Positions 25,091 to 38,300 of a stretch of 64,000 nt of DNA are shown piece after piece. The stretch comes from Cardinalis cardinalis. Lineage: Eukaryota > Chordata > Aves > Passeriformes > Cardinalidae. The first letter of the stretch is position 1, and every line of letters begins with the position of its first letter. The translations under genes and the position numbers were made by a program. Location: NCBI GenBank assembly GCA_014549065.1, contig JACDOX010000001.1, positions 1,039,918-1,103,917 on the forward strand. The letters run 5' to 3'. The notes below the pieces were generated by a model. The model searched no databases. It had not been told where the DNA came from and saw only the letters and a list, made by a program, of their open reading frames with translations.

Positions 25091-28000
25091 CATCTGTCAA
25101 GGAAATAAATCTAATGTCTGAGGAAATATCCTTTGCTGCTTTATATGATTGTCTTTAGTCACATAGCTATTAGTTTACAAAATTAAGTATTCCATAGTGG
25201 GGCTTCCACTAGCTATTGCTAATTAAACAAATTCAATATGTAGAAGTTGTATTCTGTTAAAGAATATATTCTGAGCAATAAGCTCTCCTGCCCACAAGGG
25301 ATATATAAATCAAGCACAGGGCAGTGCAAAGGTATTAAGCTCCAATGTCCTGTGTGTATAAACAGTCTTGATTTTTTGGTTAGGAGCATATCAGTNTTCT
25401 ATCACACGAGAAACCTGGGCTGTGGTGTTAACCTCACCTAGCTGAGAGTTTAGAAGCATNGAAGAGGTGATACTTTCAGCCTTGGAGGGATAATGTATCA
25501 TACTTGAGCACCTTGTTCACAGCAGTGCTGCAGTCCTGAAATAGGCTATCATCACTTCTCGGGGCTGATGGCTTTCTGCTGCGAGGTAGCAGTGTCACCT
25601 AATGCTGTGAGGCGAGGGGATGAGGGTGTGGAAGGACAGAATTTAATGAGGAACAATACTTTGCAGGAGTGCTTTAAACGCCTCAGGCTTGGTGTCCTAG
25701 CAAGCTCTGGATAAGNGAGAAAAGGCACAAATAGCTTGGACTTCCACATTTTAAAAAAAAGTTTATTTGGCTTACAATTATGCAGGGATCATTCAGGGAG
25801 CTTTACTTTTTCAGGGAATATCTGCAGTGATGGTTTCAATGCTATGCAATTACACACAGCCAGACCTAAAGCAGGTTTTTGCTTCAGCTGGCACACAAAC
25901 CTAAACCTTGCCCAGGACAGATAAGACCAAGCAACAGTGCCATGAGACACGTGCCATGAAGTTTCCAGTTCTCTGCTGCCCTCTGTCCAAGGGAATTCAA
26001 CCTCCTTTCTCATTCCTAGCTGGAGGGAGCCCAAAAGATAAGGGTTTTTGGGTTGTCCCTCCCCAGTTCCTGAGTCCTTCATACAAGGTCAGNTCCTGCT
26101 GTTGAAAGGACCAGCTCCTTTTCTGACAACTGCTAGAANAGGAGTCCCATGACCCACTTGGAACAGGATTCTAGGCAGTGAACCCTAAACATATGTTAAT
26201 TGTGTCTTATAAGAGATTGAATACCTCAGAACCTGAAACAGGCAAAGCTGAAGATAACACCCATTTTCCCACAGTTTCATGTCATGTTGCATCTGTGTTT
26301 TGGCCTCTGTTGTGTGATGCTCTGTCTTTTGTCAAGCANTCTGTAGTGTCTTTTGACACAACCTTTTGTAGTGACTAGACATTCAAAACTTAGCCAATAG
26401 CAAATGGCATGACCCTGCCCAAAGAAATTCTAGGTAATTTTTGTGCCTTTAAGATGTGAGCTTTGAAGCAGCCCATAAATCCATGTTAAGAAATGGGTTC
26501 AGCATTGACGGAGAAGTGTGGTACCTGATGTGCCAGTACTGCAAGCTCAGGCATGATGCTATAGTGACACAAACATGGCTTTCAGGCAAGTGACTTCCAG
26601 TAGGGAGCCATGTCTGGCCCACTATGACTCTGTCATTTCAATGGGGGATTCAGGTGATCAGTCTTAGCTGGCAAAAATGATAAAATCTGGATCCCAACAT
26701 TATGAGGGCAAATGGTTGCATGGCTTTTAAGACTCTCTGCATCAAAGGCTTGGTGTCCCTTTTCCAGAGCCATAAAACTAAAACCAACAGAAGCGAATGC
26801 CTAATGTAGACATGTCCATTCTTCTTGTGGCTATGGAGTTTCAGACATGTCCACAGGAAGGACAGAGTACATGTGCAAGAATAGTCTTGTAATGCTGCTG
26901 GTGCTGCAGAGTGAAGGTCTAGGGGTTTGTTCTTCATGTACTCAGCAGCCCTGGATGATGGGATTCCTGTCCTNATTGTTGGAAGTTATTACTCCTGCCA
27001 GAAGACCTGATTCAGTGAGAGTTCCTGAGCAAGGCAGCTGAGTGAGGTTTTATAGATGAGGAAGGCAATTTTTCTAACTGCATAGCTTGAAGCAGATAAG
27101 GAAGGGCTTGTGTGCCCCTTTCTTGGCAGAACTGAGGTAACAATGTTTTCTGGTAGGGAAATGGTAACCCCCAATTAGGAACGATGGTCTTTGACAGGCA
27201 CAGCTGCTTGTAGAATCCATGACTTAGTATCNAGACTTCAAGTGTCACTTGAAAACTAGCTAGACAATGACAAACAACATTTACAGATGGGGAAAATCTG
27301 GCACTAGAGGCATCAGAGGGCTTGGCACACAGCGCTCTGGCAGCCACAGGGTTGCAGGACTCCTGGCTCATATCTTCCTCCTGCAGTCTCTCCCCGCCTC
27401 TGCCTTCCAGTGTTCCCCAGTGGCAGGGTCAGATGGAGGGGTGATCCAGGGGATGCCCTCCCTGTGATGTCATCCAGTTTGGTCTGTCCAAGAGCAGAGC
27501 TCCACACCCCTGATACTGAAGAAAGCATACACACAGCCTGCACTTCTGGCTGCCTGCAAAAGCAAGTGCTGGCCTTCAGCCCTGGCATCTGGAATGCAGA
27601 AGTGCAAAGCGAAAGGAGCAAAAGCACTGCTTCCTTTCTCTCCTCTTAATCTATGCACTCAGTTTAGATGGCTCAGGATGCTGTCTTTTCTGTGGGTAGT
27701 CTGTCATCCTCAAGCTGCTCTAACCTTGATTAAATCCAAGTACTTTAATTAGAAGAGAGCTGTGTCTCTGCATGGTCGTCCCCCACTCTGCAAACAGCGG
27801 TAGGGCAGTACAATTACACATAGTGACAGATGGAGAGCACTAACGTAGGTGTTAAACCCGAGTGCAGCTCTCAGCCCAACAGGGCTGGCTCAGCACCATG
27901 GCTCTTCAGGGAGAATGAGCTGGGGACTTGGAAGTTGACAGAGTGCATGTGTCTTTCATAGTAGGACTTAAAAATTGAAGGTACAACACCTTTCACCTGC

Positions 28001-30174
28001 TAAGCTTTCCCGGTCTGCTTTTCCGTTCCTTTCTGGCCATTCTTGCCAGAGGTGAGTCCTGGTTTTCTCAGATTTTGGGAAATTAAGCAAAAGAGATTTT
28101 GGTAAGAGCCTGCTTTGGGTAGGTAAACTAAACAAAATGGAAGATGGTTTTATCGTTGAATTTTTCATCCGATTGAAGAGTTGATCTTCTGCTCTCCTCT
28201 TTTATAGTATCTTCATTCTGAGTGGANCCTTCACCTTTAGCAAGTCTGAGATCCATGAACTTGAAAAGAACAGAAAGAGAGTGGGAGAGAAAAAATAAGA
28301 CCACAGATATTTTTTTTATTTCTTGATCAGCATCTTTCNAAGAGAGGCACATGCAGGAGTTTCCACTGCATTGGCTGCAGTTAATGAGGCTGCAAGGGAC
28401 TTTTTCTCAGCAGATGAGAAGTCACTTTTGAGTGCTCAGAGTAACATCACATAGTATTTCCAGACTTAGCTACCTCTTTTGGAAGCTGGGCTTGGCAACA
28501 CTCCAGGATGGCAGCTATGACACATAGTCCAGTGACTTCTTTCTCATCGATTAAAGGGCTAATGTAGTAAATCTCCCTGTAGCTGAGCAAGCTGGGTTTT
28601 TCTCTAAGATCTTTTGTGTCCCNACAAGGAGGATGGGGAGAAGGGTGAGAGCTTTCAGCCTCAGAATGGTACAAAGAGTCTTGCTGGTGTGAGTACAGCT
28701 GTGGAAAACAGAGGGTTTATTGTTCAGCATGCCCACGTTTCATGCACAGCCAGGGAAGTGCTGATGAAGCAGTCNCACCTGGGGGAAAGGGAGGAAAGAG
28801 CATTGCTTATTCAGTGGGGAAATTATAGAGACATGGACAAATATTGCTCCTGCTCCTCTAAAGTGCACCACTGCTCAAAAGGCAACATCTAAGGTCATCT
28901 GTTAATAGGATTTATGCTACTGANCAAGCTGTCTGGAGAATACAATAGAGATTAGTTACAGGGCACCTTTGCTTCCCGATCCTTTTGCAATCCAAACAAC
29001 AAAGTCAAGATTGCTATCTATATTTCTTTGAACATATAAACTTCCATCTCAAATTTGGCCAAGGGTAAGTAAATGCCATCCAACTGCACTTTTTTCTCTC
29101 AGTCTGCTTAAAATCTGCACTAATAATTCCTCCTTGACTTTAATAAGGGTAGAAGGGAAGGGGTAGAGGAAGAAGGAAGCAACTTTCCAGTTACTTCAGC
29201 CAAACAACTGGCTGCTGCACAGGGCTGTGAGGTATAGGCACAGTAGGAAAAGTTGTGGTGATACAGTTCCTGGGATGCAACTCTATCTCATCTCATCTCA
29301 GGAATTGCCTAAATTGGCTGGAATGCTGCAGCTCCCACATGGGAGCTGGAGTCAGGACATTCCTCTTGNTGTCCCTGCCCTTTTCACTCCCTACAGAAAA
29401 ATGCTTCTATATAGACCTTTGCTGCAGTTAAAGGTCTGCCAAGCACACCTCTGCTTCATATCTTTTGCCCATTTGCTAAAGTGCATAAACTCTGGATTTC
29501 TCCTCGACTGTGCCAGTGTGTGCTGGAGGGGAGGGTGAGGCCACAGAGCACAGAGCCAGCCCTGCTGACTGAGCCCTGGGGAAATGTCTGCTCAGCCTCC
29601 AGCAGGCAGATGTGGGCTTGCTTCAACCAAAAGCTGCACACAAGGGTTACCTTGCTGTCTGTCTTGTCTGCCTCCAGCTAGATGTGGCTTCATCTGAAGA
29701 ACATCAGGTTTGAAGCCAGGCCTTGAACCCTTGATCAACCCAAGATTTGATACCTCCAGCAGATAAATCTGCTCTTGGTGGTACAGCTGTGCAAGAAGAC
29801 CTTGTCACTGACACTGTATGAGTGGGCAGAAATTCTGAGAGGGAATTTAGAGCTGATTTTTTCCACCTAGGTGAAAGGAATTGGCGTGTTAGCAGAGGGA
29901 ACAAATTTTGGTCCTGCTGTAGATGTGTTATTTTCGCCAAAGGACAGAAAAGGTTCCTGGACCACAGGCAGCCTGAAGGCTATGATCCAGGAGAAGATGA
30001 AGGAGAAGCACAACTTGAAATAAAAATTGAAATAAAAATCATGTCTCTCCAAAACAAACTGTACTACAGACAACACAAAAGAGGAGGCTACAAACACAGA
30101 AATTCAGTGAGTTTTGAACAACGGGGGAGAGAAAACTAGAGGACATTAAAGATGATATTCTTAAACATTTTCTT

Positions 30175-30475
30175 CAGGGCTCTGGAATTGCAACATCACT
30201 GTTGGCAAAATTTGCAGACAACTGTAAGTGATAAACAAAAGTGGGGACAATTACATAGTGATTAAATACCTTGGAAGAATAGGACCATTTTAAAAAAAAT
30301 CCATGCTAAAAATACAAGTTGAAGGAGGTGGTCTGTGTGGTGTGGCAGAGGAAGGAGAGTGCTCGGAAAAGGAGNTGAAAATGAACATCCTGTGGTGCTC
30401 AGCAGTCTACAAAGAGAAGGAATAGTCTTTTGTGAAAGCTTTGTGAGGCCAATACTGGTGTGCTACCTGCAGACC
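30175..30475 (+). mobile_element. Ancient CR1 LINE fragment (reverse transcriptase to C-terminal region)
   Basis: Around 30200 the plus strand reads in frame as SLLAKFADNCK, close to the CR1 reverse-transcriptase catalytic box of the KFADDT type, with the second aspartate changed to asparagine. About 220 bases downstream, near 30440-30475, another stretch reads ESFVRPILVCYLQ. This matches the later CR1 block of the LVRPHLEYCVQ type. Both blocks are in the same strand and expected order, but the spacing is shorter than in an intact element and the region between is poorly matched. The copy is inactive and old. Each match alone would be weak; the pair makes the call reasonable. Confidence 0.55.
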
Positions 30476-33400
30476 TTGCACTCCCGTGGTAAAGGGAAGG
30501 TGGGAAGAACAGAAAAGATCAGTGAAGAGAGTCACAGTGATGGTTGTGCTGTGGTGTATGAGTGAGAGACAGAAAAAAATTACTGGCTACTAAAGGGCTC
30601 TAAATTAGACCTGATGGCTGGAAGTTGAAACCACAGAAATTTACAGAGGAAGTAAAGTGCAGTTCTCAGTACAGAGGGTGAGTAAGTGTGAAGTAAAGGG
30701 GCTGGGGAATTGATGGGGGTTTGTTTCTCAGTATCTTTAAATCAGCCTAAATCAGGGAATAAATTTCTTGAACATATATTTTTTTTCCTTAAGTTTGATG
30801 CATCTTTGATCCTAGATGAGCCACCACAGCTTGTGAGCATAAGGGAATGTGCTGGTTTGTGCTTACTTGGAAAGGCAGTGTATTTAGGATTCAGGGTCTG
30901 TTTTGCCCCTAGTAGATTCACACAGACATTTTGATTTGGCAGTGGGAAAAAGGATATAGGACAGTTAAAGGATATAGGATATAACATGATCAGAGCCCAA
31001 GTGTCACAAGAATAGCAGTAATTAAAATATTCCGATCTGAGTGTAATGGCAATGGCAGATTTTTCATTCCAAAGGTAGTGCTGCTGAAACTTTTAATGCT
31101 TGCACATTTCTCCTCAGTTCTACTAAATGTGGCATACTGAAATCTTTCTGTTTGAGGGAAGGATCACTTTCAATTGCAGGGAGATAATCTCTGCTTCACC
31201 AATTTCCTTATGCTCCTTTGAGATGGTGTGGTTTCTAGCATAGGTTTCCTGTGCCAGTTCTGCCCAGTNTGTTGTGATTTTTGATGCTGAAGAAATAACA
31301 CTGCAGATGATCTTGAAGGTCACACGAAAGCAGGAGAACGGCAAACCAGCATGACTTTGCACCCAACTGAAAGCTGATTGNGAAGAAAATGGTTGCAACT
31401 GGACAACCTATGTCCTGCTAGCCTAAACCTCATGGGGACAAATGTCTTTCTTCATCTAAAGGGTTAGCATTTCTTACTGGAACTGTGCAAATAAAAGAAA
31501 TTAACCTCCCTCCCTTGTGGGATGTGATGTTCTTTTAGCCAATATTACCATCTTTGTTTATCCACTCCTACACCACAAACCCTGAACATGTGCTACATGT
31601 CCTTAGGCACCCATTGGTTAATTTACTTGTGCAGAGTAAGGCAACAAAATTATAATAATAAATTACGAAACATAGTACAACTGGAACAAAGATGCTCTAT
31701 AAAAATTCTTCCTGCTTTTTTTCCTGGGTATTTCTTCTCAGCCAGGGATATTATATAAAACTACAGGTCAAAGTATGGTCTGTCACATTAATAAATCTTA
31801 TGAGAAAAACTAAATAATTCATTAAAACAAATTAACAAGTTAATAAGAACAGAAGTGAGTTAAAATACAATAAAATATTATTAATACATCTCAGCCTGTA
31901 TGTAGAGCCTGTTTAAAGTGAATCAATGTACAATTAATGGGAAGCTGAGCCCAAGTTTTTGTATGATTATGTATAGGGTAGATCATGCAATATCATCTAA
32001 TCTGCAAGGTGTTTAATCTCTTTAGCACTTCTGAAATGAAACTAAATGTAATCTGGACTTCAGGGTCCTCAGCTACTGCAGTCATGGGGATTTAGAAGTA
32101 AGAGAAACTGGTAGTCAGAAAATAGCATATATATCTGTGAGACTACACTCTACAGCCTCCCACTGCACTTTCCACCCTTCATAATTTTTCAGTTTAAATA
32201 GAAATATTTGTGTTGGAATTAAGAATTAAATCATCAGAATCCTGGATAAAATAATGACAATTTTAATTGTCACACATTTGTTTTGAATGTGTTGTTAAAG
32301 CTATTATAACTGCAGCATTGATTCATGACATTTTCCTCTTTTTGTATTGGGATTTCTGTGGCTGAAAAAAAAAAAAAGAACAAACAAAGGAGACTGTTAT
32401 GGAAGAAAAAGCTAAAGGCATTTTGGTGGCCAGGAAAATGAACTACAGCATAACCCTTCTGAGCTTTTTAGATGAGGACAAAATTTGAAGTCCTGCTGAA
32501 TGAAACCATTTATGTGCTATCCAGGGAATGATGATTTCACTGGAACTTTCTGGACTTGGCATTGAAGAAGCAGGTCTCATCACTCTGAGATTTTTGCACA
32601 GCAACACTTTGACATCTTGAAGTAAATACTGTGAGGTTTGTGTGACTTCAGTTTATCATGTGTTTTACATCCTTGTCACATAGGTAAATGATCCGAGAAC
32701 TCAGAGAAATTCCTGATTTAAATGAACATCAAATACCAGGTGGAAAGCAAAGTTTTGTCAGTGAGAAAATTGTCATATTTGTCTATGAAAGAGCTTACAG
32801 TCCGTGCTTGAACTTCTCTTTTGAGATAAGTCTTNCTCTTCTCAGGGGCAAGGCTGGGCTTTTCTATCTCGCCAGTGCTGTGCTTCCTGAGGACTTTGGT
32901 AAAAGGTAGTGCTTGGATTTTCTTTTTACTTTGGTGGATGTTGTGGAGATCAAAAGACTGTGGTGGCAGCAGGGGGAGTCGAGGTCGTTGAGTTTTCACT
33001 GCTGGAGAGGAGACCACAACAAGAAGGAAAGCTGAGGCTAAATCTTGATTCCAAAGAAAGAGGGACATTTCCCTCTTCTACTGTAATAAGCAATGACAGC
33101 TGCAAAGGCATACCCTGTCTTGCAATGCAATAGTTTGTTTGCCTTTCCCCTATCCACAAGCACAGCCCTTTCTGGCTGCCTAATGTTGAATATTGGTGGC
33201 CCAGCCTGGGAGACGGCATGGCAGACAGGTCTGGACATAACCTCTAGGAGAAACATGTAGGTCAGCTTGGTGAGTTGTGAGAAACAGGTGGCTCCTGAAA
33301 GCAGATAGGTAGGGGTAGGAAGAGTACAGAGGGGCATGCAACCATTGGTCCATCTCACCAACACCTTCTGTACTGGAAAGGTAATATCTCCAGCAGAGCT

Positions 33401-33670
33401 GATTGTGAGGAAAATCAGGAGCAAGTGTTCTTTCTAGAGTAATCTCCCAGCTTCCCTTCCTTGTGTCCACCCTGGTTTTATAAGGTACATCATAAATCAG
33501 TGCCAGTAGCTTTGCCACAGCAAAGCCCCAGATGCTGCTCTGGGTGAAACCCATCTCTGTAGAGGCTGAAGTCAGAGTGGTATCATGTGTCTCCAGTGCC
33601 TTGCCACTCAGGAAGGAATTAAGCTGCCCCCTGGATAGGTGCCCACAAAGGATGCTCTGGACATGCCCTG

Positions 33671-33727
33671 GTTGTCCATACAGAGGCTCAATGCCATACA
33701 GGGTTGACCATACAGAGGCTCAATGCC
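33671..33727. repeat. Tandem duplication, 32 bp period
   Basis: CCATACAGAGGCTCAATGCC occurs at 33676-33695 and again at 33708-33727. It is preceded both times by GTTG plus one variable base. The two units are nearly identical. Confidence 0.85.
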
Positions 33728-34324
33728 TGACTTTTGGATAGCTGAGGAAGTTACTGCCACTTGTCTCCAGCAGCCTGGAGGTTTTTAATACTGCTTCCCA
33801 CAAAAGTTTTTCACCAAGGACTTGCTCCTCAGCATGCACATTGAGGTGCACTAAATGCAGTAAATGCAATGGTACTTGACTTCCTGTCTAATACTAANAT
33901 ATGATGGGACCAGTTTGAAACTCTCTTTTTGCCACTTCAACAGCAAAACAACAGATTCAGCAGAGGTCAGAAGACAGGAATACCCCACAGAAAGGAAGTC
34001 CTGGTCCCATGTAAAGGTGCTTTATATTTTCCCTACTTAACTAAGCCTAATGGAATCTTCCAGGGTGCTCCAGACCCATGGAAGGCTCTCCCCTCTGTCT
34101 GCAGTTCAGCAGCTTGGGGCAGTAAGGGCAGAAGGAGCCTTTGGAGGTGTGGGCCTCCCTGCAGTGGTGCTGCTTCTAGCTTCATGGCNATTTTGGTTTT
34201 TCCTCCTACATTTNNAAAAAAAAATCTTTATCTGGGCTAACTTTCAGTCTGGTGGTGCAGATGTTCATCAGCCTGCATCCTTCGAAAATAATGGGCTATT
34301 TGTAGGGCAATGATTGTCTCCATT

Positions 34325-34360
34325 AAAAAAAAAAAAAGGAAAAAGAAAAATAAAAAAAAG
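34325..34360. repeat. A-rich low-complexity tract
   Basis: A long A run is interrupted by GG, G and T. It could be a decayed retroposon tail on the plus strand, but the sequence to its left does not match any repeat I recognise. Confidence 0.7.
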
Positions 34361-34429
34361 GACAAAACCCCTTATCCTTGAAAATTAAAAAGCATGCCTC
34401 TCCTACTCTGTCATCTCTTCTAACACATT

Positions 34430-35040
34430 GCACTGAGGGTTAAAGGCGTGTCTCCATCTCCTCCCCAAATGTCTTTATTAATAGCTTTCAAATATTGGCC
34501 TCCTTAGGCCATGGACAGATGCAGCTCTGGACATGCTAGAGGCTGCATAGCACTCAAGGAGATAAGACAGTTTAGTTTAACACAGCACGAATGATTCCAG
34601 CCTCAAGTCCCAATCAAAGAGATTTACAGCTGTTTTAAAAAGACAGTAACGTTGACTTGACTGGTGAAAGAATTCATGAAACCACTCTCAATAAAAGGTC
34701 TGCTTTTAGCAAGTAAATAAATATTAGAAGCAGAACACACACAACTTGATTGTTATTTCATTAAAAATTAGCNCAGCAGCCTAATTGTAACACACCACCA
34801 ATATTTGTGCTTTTGGAATTAACAGTCAATACCCCACAAGACAGACATATCCTTTAGTTAAAACAATTATCAAACAGACATTGAAACAGATCTCCTTTGT
34901 CACCATTTAGGAGCAATTTAATGCACTCTGTTCCTAATATTTTATGATGCAGAAATTCTATTCTCTAATTTCCTTTTCATTCTCTCCTTTAATATAAGAG
35001 ACCTTGCTCAGCACCTCCCTGGATCAAGCCCTGGGAGAGG
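34430..35040. promoter_or_regulatory. AT-rich, motif-dense candidate regulatory element
   Basis: This stretch has no recognisable repeat or coding frame. It contains many short AT-rich factor-type motifs, including TTTATTAATAG, ATTAAAAATTAG, CCTAATTG and a CAATTTAATG near 34915. It leads directly into the CpG island at 35045. Such composition is common in conserved non-coding enhancers of developmental genes, but conservation cannot be judged from one sequence. This is a suggestion only. Confidence 0.2.
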
Positions 35041-35044
35041 CATT

Positions 35045-35350
35045 ACGAGATCGGAGCAAGCCAGACATCCCCCTCTGCAGAGGGACCCCACGACGCGTGA
35101 GGGGTGCCTGTGCATCGATGCTAATGAAGTGACCATCTGCAATCTGCATCAAATAATTACGAGCTGCCTCCCCTGGCTGCCCTGCGTGCGCTGGCACAGG
35201 CGGGTGGGAGGCGCAGCGCGGGCTGCGGGCGGCTGGTGCCCGGGCGCGGGGGCTCGCAGGAGCGGATCATGTCCCTCCCTTCACCACGAGGCACACAACC
35301 TGCTGAGCAGACAGGTGCTGGCTCTGCTGATGTCCATGGGCGATGAAGCC
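35045..35350. promoter_or_regulatory. Orphan CpG island
   Basis: About two dozen CpGs occur in about 300 bp, against roughly one per 150-200 bp in surrounding DNA. The densest part is 35185-35270, where CGCAGCGCGGG, GCGGGCGGC and CCCGGGCGCGGGGG follow one another. Just upstream are CGACGCGTGA and an AT-rich CATCGATGCTAATGAAG plus AATAATTACGA, a mix of CpG and homeodomain-type sites. No recognised gene or transposon explains it. Frames of 71-77 codons exist on both strands only because GC-rich DNA lacks stops. It may be an alternative promoter, a lncRNA promoter or an enhancer of orphan-island type. Confidence 0.5.
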
Positions 35351-38300
35351 TGGTTGTCCTAGTAGCTGACATCTATANCTAGATCTATCTGGATTTTTAA
35401 ACTGATACAACATGAAGAATGTCACTCTCTGTTACTGTATGCGTGTATCTCATGGATATCCTTTAAGCACAATGCCTTGACCATGTCTGCCNTGCTTTCT
35501 TCAGCTGATGGGTTTTGCCATTGTAATAGGCTATTGTTTTCCACAGTTTTTTAAATTTATCCTTCAGTTCAAATGCTTCTGGACATGATTANAGTTAGAC
35601 TCTTTCCCCAGTACTTTAACAACTCTATTCTTTCTCTTTATGCTTAAAAACTTAAGACTTCATCATAATAAAGCACAGTTATTGAAACCAAAATAAATTC
35701 TGCCTTAGCATATTCAAAAACTTTAGAAGAAGCCTACAGAGCTAAGCATGCCTAAACCCTATTGATGTCACAGGGAACCTATTACATTACATTTACTATA
35801 GCACTGTTGTAAGTTTAGGGCTTCCTTTCTTCTTCCTTTTTTTGCCTTGTATCCAGCTGCCTCTCTGCTGGTATTAAAATATTTTGTTNGCTTTGCTTGG
35901 TCCAAAATTTAAGTAAAGCAAGCACAAGCTTTTATAAATATGTTCCCAAGATTTTCTGTGAAAAACAAAGATGACATCAATTTTTACCCCAGTGTACTTT
36001 CTTCAGTACTTTTGAGANCTTGCTACAACAGAACTAAAGCCAGCTAGAGAAAAAGACAATTAGAAATAAAGACTTTTTTTTCTGTGAACAGAAAAAAATT
36101 CCACCTAATTGAGTTGTCGCTCTCTTGCTCACAAGAGGAAACAATTAAACTGTATGGTCAAAGGACTTTCAAGAAAACATTGTGGGTGTCATCTAAGCAA
36201 GATTGGCAAGATAACTCTTGTGTAGTCTTCGGTCCATTTAAGGTAGGAAGCATCCTGTACCAAAGGCCTTTCTGTTCCAGACCAGAGCTGAAGTCAGAAC
36301 AGGAAGACAAGAGGGTGTTTCAGGTTTCAGCCCAGTTCTGGTTAGCTACAGCCCTGCCCTGCTGATTGCCTGTCCTGGAGATCCAGCTAGGGTCACTGGT
36401 GGGTGCACTGTGACTGCTCCCCATCTGCCTGTCCTCTCCTGGAAAAACAAAGGCAAGCATTTTCTAGTAGAGCTGGTGGTGACAGCCTTGGAGCAGCAGG
36501 GATTTGCATGGAGGTAATGAGGTCTTGGTGTGNGACCACCACCTGCCAGCAGAGGTTTACAGAAGATGGGGTTAATGGGACAGCCCTCCTCTCTGTCAGC
36601 CCCGGCAGGCACAGAAGTGGTGACAACCATCCAGCTGTGCAGCTTCCCTTGCTGCCACCCTCAGGTCATGGAGCAGCTGAATCCAGGCCCAGGAATACTC
36701 AGGTTTCTAGCAACATGCCTGCACACACAGGGAGGGATAACTCCAGGCAAGTGCCATGAGAGATGTATCAGGCCCTTGTCTCAAAGCAGCTTTGTGCTGT
36801 ACATCCCCATATACAATCTGGGACATTGGGCTTGTCTTTTGTACCTCTCCCTTATTCTTTGGAAGTCTTCCCTTGCCCACATACAGTATCTGGCTGACAG
36901 ATACAGGGAATCACAGGACCAGAAATCACTGTGATGTGTAGGAGTAGTGGCTAATCTGTTGGGATTGTACAGACATTGTCACATGCCTTTAAAACTCAGT
37001 TTCATCTTCTCCCTCCAGGCTGTTTTCAGCATCCTTGATACCCTTGTAGATAAATGAAGCTGGCAGAGAGACCACCTTTATAAACAATGGATTTTTCATC
37101 TCTCTAGTAACCTACATTGACCCTGTGCAGGCTTGCCCACATGTTGTAGATGCTCAGGTAAGGACTAGAGCAGCAGTGAAGACCTTGCAGCAGTCCTTTG
37201 CAGTGGAAAAAGCCAGCTAAAAATTNAAGGTAACTTAGGGCCTGGGGCACACTCCTTCTGCTGCTAGGATAGCAGCTGTCTTCCTAGGACTCCCTCCCTC
37301 AGGAGCTGCTTTTAGGCTCCTGAGCTTAGCTGGTGCCAGAGCTGCCTTGCACCTGTGTCACAGCCCAGCCATTACTGAAAACAAAGAGAAAAAGGTCATC
37401 TTTCCTTCNAAGGAGATTTTAAAGTAAAATGAGTGGTTTTAGCTGGCAGGAGGCAGATCTTACAGACCCACTCCCCTTGCAGGTGAGCAGCTGCCTCTCA
37501 CCTTCCTCTCTCCCATCATCAAGCAGATGGAAGCAAAGGGGTTGCAATCTAGACAGGTGTGAGGAAAAGGCTTTGGGGACAGTCCAGGACAGAGGTAACA
37601 ACTTTAAATTGGCCTTTGGACAGAAACTCAGCTGTACTTTGTGTTCTTCAGCCCCAACAAATGATCAAATGCACCTGGACCGTCCCTTCTCCTCCACAGC
37701 TGTGAGGATATAAAGAGCACAGCTGTCTGTTTCAAACGCTGCCAAGACCACAGAAGGAACTTGCCATGAGAAAAGTCACCACAGTGAGTGCTTGAGTTAA
37801 GTACTGAAAGGAGGAATTTGTGACAGGAAGGTGCTGATTCCAAGGCTGGCTGAGGTAAAATCTGGTTAGCAAATCCTGGTTGATGCATCCAAACAGAAGT
37901 TCCTGCTGTGGCTGGGAAAGGAAGGAACTGCTCATACACATATCACTGGTCAAACTAAGATCATCCCAGGTTTGATTGCCAATGACCACCAAAGTATCCT
38001 CAGACTAATTTCTGGTGCCTTCTGCCAGAGAACTGTGCATGAGACCTTATCACTCTTAACTACAACCTGAAATGAGGGTGTAGCCAGGTGGGACACGGTC
38101 TCCCCTTCCAAGGAACAAGTAATATTTTTTTTTTTATTTTTGGTTTTAAAGAGGTATGTATCATTATCATTAGCAAAGAAATGCTGCTTGAAGAATANTA
38201 TCTGCCACAAAGATTTGCAAGTCCTAAATCAATCCATTTGTATTAGTGGAAATATTTCCTGTGACTTCAGTATGCCATGGATTATTCTTTTGTTATAATA

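Larger units (their letters stand above)
20745..30174. other. Long non-coding stretch, no gene recognised
   Basis: The portion at 20830-21670 is GC-richer and holds overlapping frames of up to 170 codons on both strands (21156-21668 plus, 21144-21578 minus). They share the same low-stop composition and lack recognisable domains. A CAAGGA-rich low-complexity patch lies at 21481-21535. A 10 bp perfect hairpin lies at 22371-22395. An AT-rich block of repeated GTATAAAACT/ACTACAGTA motifs lies at 24985-25090. The rest looks like ordinary single-copy intergenic or intronic DNA. Confidence 0.55.
30476..34429. other. Non-coding stretch, minor tandem repeats
   Basis: No gene is recognised. GGATATAGGA-type motifs are repeated at about 30952-30983. 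A poly(A) run lies near 32365-32378. A 32 bp period duplication lies at 33671-33727 and an A-rich tract at 34325-34360. Frames at 33038-33554 on the minus strand (124 and 128 codons) show no domain. Confidence 0.6.

Noticed and set aside
30595..30625. GGGCTCTAAATTAG near 30600 as a further CR1 block
   Set aside because: It resembles a CR1 segment that should lie before the FVRP block, so its order is wrong. The match is too short to count.
33038..33554. Overlapping minus-strand frames of 124-128 codons as an exon
   Set aside because: No recognisable protein. The two frames overlap each other in different phases, and no splice signals frame them.
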